This document shows, piece by piece, positions 15,983 through 20,183 of a stretch of DNA of 20,183 nt. Every line of letters begins with the position of its first letter. Position 1 is the first letter of the stretch. Below the pieces are notes generated by a model. That model made no database searches. It was not told the origin of the DNA and was given only the letters and a program-made list of their open reading frames with translations. The translations under genes were made by a program, and so were the position numbers. The stretch lies in the NCBI GenBank assembly GCA_947165105.1, contig CAMUZC010000020.1, positions 1 to 20,183 on the forward strand, in the 5' to 3' direction. The DNA is from an uncultured Lachnospiraceae bacterium (GTDB taxonomy: Bacteria > Bacillota_A > Clostridia > TANB77 > CAG-508).

Positions 15983-18553
15983 GTGAAAATAATATTAAAA
16001 CACGTATTAAAAAACATTAAAGAAAAGAAAATTAGAAGTTTAATTATAGTGTTGTCATTAATAGCAATATCTATAATTACAATGATTTGTGTTTCAATGG
16101 GAGACGAACTTAAAGAAAAATATGTTCAAACATTGAGAGGAGTAGTAGGAGATACTGATTTAACTGTAACAGTAAAAACAATAGCAGCAGATGAGGAAGA
16201 AGATGGAGTAAAAGGTGATATGTCTTCTACTGAAAATATTAGTAAAATTGATTTATCAAAATTAAATTTACCAAAAGATAAAATCAATTATGCTTCAATG
16301 GTTAGCAATCCAATAAAAATAGAGTATAAAGATGATTATAAATATGCTTTAATTAATGGATTTGACCTAAAAAAAGCAATGGATTTAAGATTATTTAAAA
16401 ACAATGATGTAGGAAATTTAAAAGAAAATGAAATTGCAATAACAGAAAACACAGCAAAAGACTTAAATGTAAAAGTTGGAGATTATGTTACTGTTATTAA
16501 AGAAGATGAATCAAAGGTTTCTTTAAAAGTAGCATTAATTGCCGAGAAAAAAGGGTACTTTTGTCAAGAAGCAAATAACATTAATATGTTAGTGTGTAGC
16601 ACACAAACAGCTCAAAGCTTATTAGGATTCAATGAAAATGAAGTTTCAGGCTTATTAATAAAATGTAACGATACAAGTAAAGCTAAAGAAATTAAAGATG
16701 AAATATTAAATAATAATAAAGAAGTTGATTTACAAGTACAAGAAATTTTAGATGAAGAAATGATTAAAGAAGCAACAGAGTCTATAATGCAAGTTTTCAT
16801 ATTGTTACTTGCTATTATACTTGTAATGGTATTTTTCGTAATTAGTTCATTATCAAAAATCATAATTAATGAAAGAATTCCAGTAATAGGAACATTTAGA
16901 AGTGTTGGTGCAACAAAAACAAAAATGAACTTAATATTAATACTTGAAAATGCTATATATGGTATAATTGGTGGAGCAATTGGAGCAGTTATAGGAGCAA
17001 ACATTAAAAGCTCAGTTTCTGGAGTATTCTTTTCAGCGGGAGATGGAATTGAAATTGCAAAAACAAATGGAACAGTTCCATTTACATACATAATAGCAGT
17101 AATTGCATTGTCAGTTATACTTCAAATTTTTATGTCAATAACAGCAATTATAAAAAATAACAAAAGACCTATTAAGGAAATTATATTTAATACAAAAACT
17201 GCTAAATACAAAAAATCATATGTAAAAACAATATTAGGAATTGTACTAGCAATTTTAACAGTTGTATTATATAAAATTAATGTAAAAGGAGATGCTGCAA
17301 TAGCATTAGCAGCATTAATGACTGCTACAATAGCAGTAGCATTTGAAGTACCAGTTGTTTTAGCTATTTTCTCAAAAATATTTAAATTTATAGCTGAGAA
17401 ATTAAAAATGCCAGTTTTAAGTTTAGCAAGCAGCAATATTAGAAATAACAAATCTATAATTAATAGTTCAGAATTAATAGCTGTAACATTAACTTTATTG
17501 CTTTCATTATTTATGATTATATCTTCAACAACAGCTATATTTACAGCATTTGAAAAAATGCTTAAATCGGATCTTTTAATTGAATATCCATCATATAGAA
17601 TTGAAGAATATGAATATATTAAAGATATAGAAAATGTTGATGATATTTATCCAGAATATTATGCTTCAAATACTAAGATAAATGATAATGAAAAAAGTGA
17701 CTTATTAGTTATAGCACAGTATGGACCAGAAAAAAGATTAAAATTTGAAGATGCATTTGTAGTTGATGAAGAAAAATATAATAATTTAAAATATGATGAA
17801 GTTATTTTAGATGAATTAGTTCTAAAAAAATATGATTTAAAAGTTGGAGATACTTGTAAACTTACATTAAATTCTAAGAGTGAAGATAAAGAGCATATTA
17901 TAGAACAAAATGTTAAAATTATTGCATCTTGTGATAGTACACAATTCTCAACTTCAAGACAAACTGCTATTATAAGTTTTGAATTATACAAAAAAGCATA
18001 TGGAGCAGTACCATCACAGATTTTAATTAATGTAAAAGATAAAGCGAAAATTGATGATACACTTAATGAACTTAAAAATAAAGTAGATGACTTTGGAGTA
18101 ACAATTGAAACTAAAACTGCATATATCGATAATCAAAAAACACAAGTAATGTCATTAATTTCAGCATTTACAGCTTTAATGGGAATGGGAGTTTTACTAT
18201 CATTTATAGGTATAATTAATAATCAAATTATAAGCTTTATGCAAAGAAAACGTGAATATGCAATGTTATATTCAACAAGTATGAGCAAAAAACAATTAAA
18301 AAGATTAATAACATTAGAAACAGCACTTTCATTTGGAGCAATGAGTATATTTGCTTTAGCTGTAAGTTATGGAATGAGCTTTATTACAGATGCTGGAATG
18401 AAAGCTATGACTATATGTGTACCTATTATATATGATTTTAAAGGCTTATTTTTACTTACAGTTGGTGTATATGTTGTAATGATTTTGACAAGTATTGCAC
18501 CTAAATTCAAATTAAGAAAAATGAAAGTAATTGATGAAATCAAATATGAATAA
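15983..18553 (+). CDS. ABC exporter permease with two FtsX-type domains
   Basis: The GTG at 15983 is chosen (856 residues). The frame's TTG at 15929 lies upstream of the predicted transcription start, so it cannot be used. AAAGGA (15965-15970) is the nearest ribosome binding site. Helix 1 is at about 19-38, followed by an extracytoplasmic domain (about 45-265). Three helices (about 270-291, 318-340, 367-389) form the first FtsX block, with RIPVIGTFRSVGATKTKM (298-315) as the likely ATPase-coupling segment. A central membrane block (about 413-470) and a helix near 497-523 lead to a second extracytoplasmic domain (about 530-720). The second FtsX block has helices at about 724-750, 779-801 and 820-838 and a similar loop, QRKREYAMLYSTSMSK. 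This is the large-permease layout of lipoprotein/peptide-type exporters. The substrate is unknown. The ATPase gene follows after 21 bases. Confidence 0.9.
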   Translation: MKIILKHVLKNIKEKKIRSLIIVLSLIAISIITMICVSMGDELKEKYVQTLRGVVGDTDLTVTVKTIAADEEEDGVKGDMSSTENISKIDLSKLNLPKDKINYASMVSNPIKIEYKDDYKYALINGFDLKKAMDLRLFKNNDVGNLKENEIAITENTAKDLNVKVGDYVTVIKEDESKVSLKVALIAEKKGYFCQEANNINMLVCSTQTAQSLLGFNENEVSGLLIKCNDTSKAKEIKDEILNNNKEVDLQVQEILDEEMIKEATESIMQVFILLLAIILVMVFFVISSLSKIIINERIPVIGTFRSVGATKTKMNLILILENAIYGIIGGAIGAVIGANIKSSVSGVFFSAGDGIEIAKTNGTVPFTYIIAVIALSVILQIFMSITAIIKNNKRPIKEIIFNTKTAKYKKSYVKTILGIVLAILTVVLYKINVKGDAAIALAALMTATIAVAFEVPVVLAIFSKIFKFIAEKLKMPVLSLASSNIRNNKSIINSSELIAVTLTLLLSLFMIISSTTAIFTAFEKMLKSDLLIEYPSYRIEEYEYIKDIENVDDIYPEYYASNTKINDNEKSDLLVIAQYGPEKRLKFEDAFVVDEEKYNNLKYDEVILDELVLKKYDLKVGDTCKLTLNSKSEDKEHIIEQNVKIIASCDSTQFSTSRQTAIISFELYKKAYGAVPSQILINVKDKAKIDDTLNELKNKVDDFGVTIETKTAYIDNQKTQVMSLISAFTALMGMGVLLSFIGIINNQIISFMQRKREYAMLYSTSMSKKQLKRLITLETALSFGAMSIFALAVSYGMSFITDAGMKAMTICVPIIYDFKGLFLLTVGVYVVMILTSIAPKFKLRKMKVIDEIKYE

Positions 18554-18574
18554 AAAAGTAGAGGAGGATTATTA

Positions 18575-19249
18575 ATGGAAGATATTATATGTGTAAAAAA
18601 TGTTAGTAAAAGCTTTGGAACTAAAAAGAATCCAGTTGAAGTTTTAAAAGATATTAATATAAATATAAAAAAGGGTGAATTTGTATCACTAATGGGTCAA
18701 TCTGGTAGTGGAAAATCAACTTTATTATACTTGATTGGTGGTTTAGATAACCCAACTAATGGATCAATTGAAATTGCTGGAAAAGATATTAGTAAAATGA
18801 AAGATAAAGCAAAATCAAAAATGAGAAGACAAGATATTGGGTTTGTATTCCAATTTTATAACTTAGTACCAAACTTAACAGTTGAAGAAAATATATTATT
18901 ACCAGTTGTTATGGATGGCAAAAGCAAAGGTAAATACAAAAAAGAACTTGATGAAATTCTAAAAATCGTAGGATTAGAAAATAAAAGAAAATGTTTACCA
19001 AGAGAATTATCAGGTGGTCAACAACAAAGAGTTTCAATAGCAAGAGCTGTAATTATGAATCCATCAATCATCTTAGCAGACGAAGCTACTGGAAACTTAG
19101 ACAGTAAATCTGGAAAAGATGTTATGGAATTATTCAGCAAAATAAATAAAGAAAAAAATATTACAATTTTACAAGTTACTCACTCACAAGAAATTGCTGA
19201 TTATGGTAATAGAACAATTCATTTAAAAGATGGACGTATTGTAGAATAG
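18575..19249 (+). CDS. ABC transporter ATP-binding protein (LolD/MacB/SalX-like)
   Basis: This 224-residue ATPase has all the ABC motifs: Walker A GQSGSGKST (41-49), Q-loop Gln93 in FQFYNLVPNLTVEEN, signature LSGGQ (145-149), Walker B IILADE with Glu170, D-loop GNLD and H-loop His203. The FYNL/LVPNLTVEEN wording and the GNLD ending are typical of the ATPases that partner FtsX-type permeases. It powers the permease encoded immediately upstream. GAGGAGG lies 7 bases before the ATG. No two-component sensor/regulator pair flanks the operon within the window, although such neighbours are common for bacitracin-type exporters. Confidence 0.96.
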   Translation: MEDIICVKNVSKSFGTKKNPVEVLKDININIKKGEFVSLMGQSGSGKSTLLYLIGGLDNPTNGSIEIAGKDISKMKDKAKSKMRRQDIGFVFQFYNLVPNLTVEENILLPVVMDGKSKGKYKKELDEILKIVGLENKRKCLPRELSGGQQQRVSIARAVIMNPSIILADEATGNLDSKSGKDVMELFSKINKEKNITILQVTHSQEIADYGNRTIHLKDGRIVE

Positions 19250-19261
19250 AGTACAACTTTC

Positions 19262-19347
19262 AAAAACCTCTTTCTTAGCATAGTATATGTATATCTATAC
19301 AAATTTTAGTAGATAATATATGTGTGCGTGAGAAAGGGGATTTTTTT
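19262..19347 (+). terminator. Long hairpin ending the ABC operon and overlapping the ytxC ribosome binding site
   Basis: Bases 19262-19280 pair with 19325-19344 over about 18 pairs, with one bulge, one A-A mismatch and two G-T pairs. The 44-base loop can itself pair (TATCTA 19292-19297 with TAGATA 19310-19315; TATAT 19284-19288 with ATATA 19316-19320). Seven T residues end at 19347, as in a terminator. The 3' arm includes AAAGGGGA (19333-19340), the ribosome binding site of the next gene, which would be masked when the hairpin forms. Confidence 0.65.
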
Positions 19348-19348
19348 A

Positions 19349-20183
19349 ATGAAATCATTTTGTATTAAAAATAATAATAACAAAATATTGGATTATCTAC
19401 TAATAGAAATAAATAATATAAATTTAGAAAATGTATATGTTTCAGAGAATTGTTTTAAATTATATAAGAATATTATTGTTCATTATACTGGAGAAAATGA
19501 GATGGATTTTATATATAAACTATCAGACGTTTTAATGAATTGTATTATAAAATTCTATGAGAAAAATATTGTTAAAAGAGTTATGAATTGTGATTTCTTT
19601 TATTTTGCTGCTAATGAGAAGAGTGTTATTTATAAGAATTGTTATGAGTTATTAGATGATCAAGATAATGATAATTATGAGAGTAGAAAAGAAAAGATTT
19701 TTAAGTGTTTAGTTGATTATATTTCTAACCATAAGTATTTTATATTAGATGGTTTTGTTAATTTTAGATTATTTGAATACAATTCGCTAGTTGCAGAATG
19801 CGTTGATACTGCTGTAAATCAGTATATTATAGATAAAGAATATAAAGAGTTTATTAAATTATTACGTGGATATATAAAATCTGAAAATCCAAGAACAGAT
19901 ACAATTCATGTTATTTATTCAAATTCGGAACCTATAATAATGGATGAAAAGCAAAACATTTTAGTGTATGATAGTCAGTTTGAGCATCCTAAATATTTGT
20001 CTGATATAACATTTTCTTCTAAGGATTACTGCTTAAATGCATTGCTGAATTTATTGCCAAAGAAGATTATTGTACATTTATTGGTTCATGAAGATGAGTT
20101 TGTGGAAACTTTAAGGCTGATATTTGAAAATAGATTGATGATATGTAAAGAGTGCAATATATGCAAAACTTTTAGCTTATTAA
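19349..20183 (+). CDS. ytxC: YtxC-family protein, 3' end outside window
   Basis: An ATG at 19349 opens a frame that stays open to the window edge (278 codons). AAAGGGGA lies 8 bases upstream. The segment LDGFVNFRLFEYNSLVAECVD near residues 131-151 (DGFVNFRL core) and the following VNQYIIDKEYKEFIKLLRGYI (split here) match the YtxC family by recognition; these proteins are found in spore-forming Firmicutes and their function is unclear. The protein is rich in Asn, Ile, Tyr and Phe, has no obvious membrane helix, and shows a Cys cluster (CKECNIC) at the visible end. YtxC proteins are about this long, so little is probably missing. No promoter is evident between the ABC operon and this gene. Confidence 0.78.
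   Translation, partial: MKSFCIKNNNNKILDYLLIEINNINLENVYVSENCFKLYKNIIVHYTGENEMDFIYKLSDVLMNCIIKFYEKNIVKRVMNCDFFYFAANEKSVIYKNCYELLDDQDNDNYESRKEKIFKCLVDYISNHKYFILDGFVNFRLFEYNSLVAECVDTAVNQYIIDKEYKEFIKLLRGYIKSENPRTDTIHVIYSNSEPIIMDEKQNILVYDSQFEHPKYLSDITFSSKDYCLNALLNLLPKKIIVHLLVHEDEFVETLRLIFENRLMICKECNICKTFSLL

Noticed and set aside
16612..17451. Minus-strand open frames opposite the ABC permease
   Set aside because: These are shadows of membrane-helix coding in AT-rich DNA; their translations are hydrophobic with no family motifs.

Overview
The window is AT-rich DNA from a low-GC Gram-positive bacterium, most likely a member of the Clostridia. Evidence is the strong AAGGAGG-type ribosome binding sites, a T-box riboswitch ahead of ileS, the queA-tgt-secD-secF order, a TIGR04086-type membrane protein, and a YtxC-family (sporulation-associated) protein at the right edge. 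I see no rRNA, tRNA, CRISPR array, transposase or phage gene.

Layout, left to right. (1) 1-440: the C-terminal end of a penicillin-binding protein with one PASTA domain, closed by a perfect inverted repeat. (2) 565-2364: a membrane FtsH protease with some unusual AAA residues. (3) 2373-5509: a sigma-A-type promoter, an isoleucine T-box leader with an AUC specifier, and ileS, closed by a bidirectional terminator. (4) 5596-6057, minus strand: an unrecognised 153-residue protein whose base composition is clearly richer in G+C than its surroundings. It diverges from queA across a perfect palindrome that carries the -35 boxes of both promoters. (5) 6288-9985: queA, tgt and a membrane-anchored WG-repeat protein, read as one operon. 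(6) 10127-13380: a small TIGR04086-like membrane protein, an HD-domain phosphohydrolase-like protein, and a divergent secD-secF pair. (7) 13505-14860: a small rhodanese converging on a GtrB/DPM1-type glycosyltransferase. (8) 14995-15864: an RluA-type pseudouridine synthase that appears to be translated from a leaderless mRNA. (9) 15900-19249: an ABC exporter (large FtsX-type permease plus ATPase) driven by an exact consensus promoter lying inside a perfect 16-bp palindrome. (10) 19349-end: a ytxC homologue cut by the window edge, whose ribosome binding site lies in the 3' arm of a long hairpin.

The core themes are tRNA function (ileS, queA, tgt), RNA modification (RluA), and membrane or envelope biology (PBP, FtsH, SecDF, WG protein, glycosyltransferase, ABC exporter). 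The most unusual item is the SecD/SecF pair. Both proteins keep the family fold in outline but lack the conserved transmembrane aspartate motifs of canonical SecDF. SecF also ends before its last two expected membrane helices, and SecD carries an acidic Glu/Asn/Lys-rich insertion. The strongest regulatory signals are the two promoter-embedded palindromes (near 6185 and 15921). No regulator gene for either lies in this window. Homology statements are recognition by eye, not database results.
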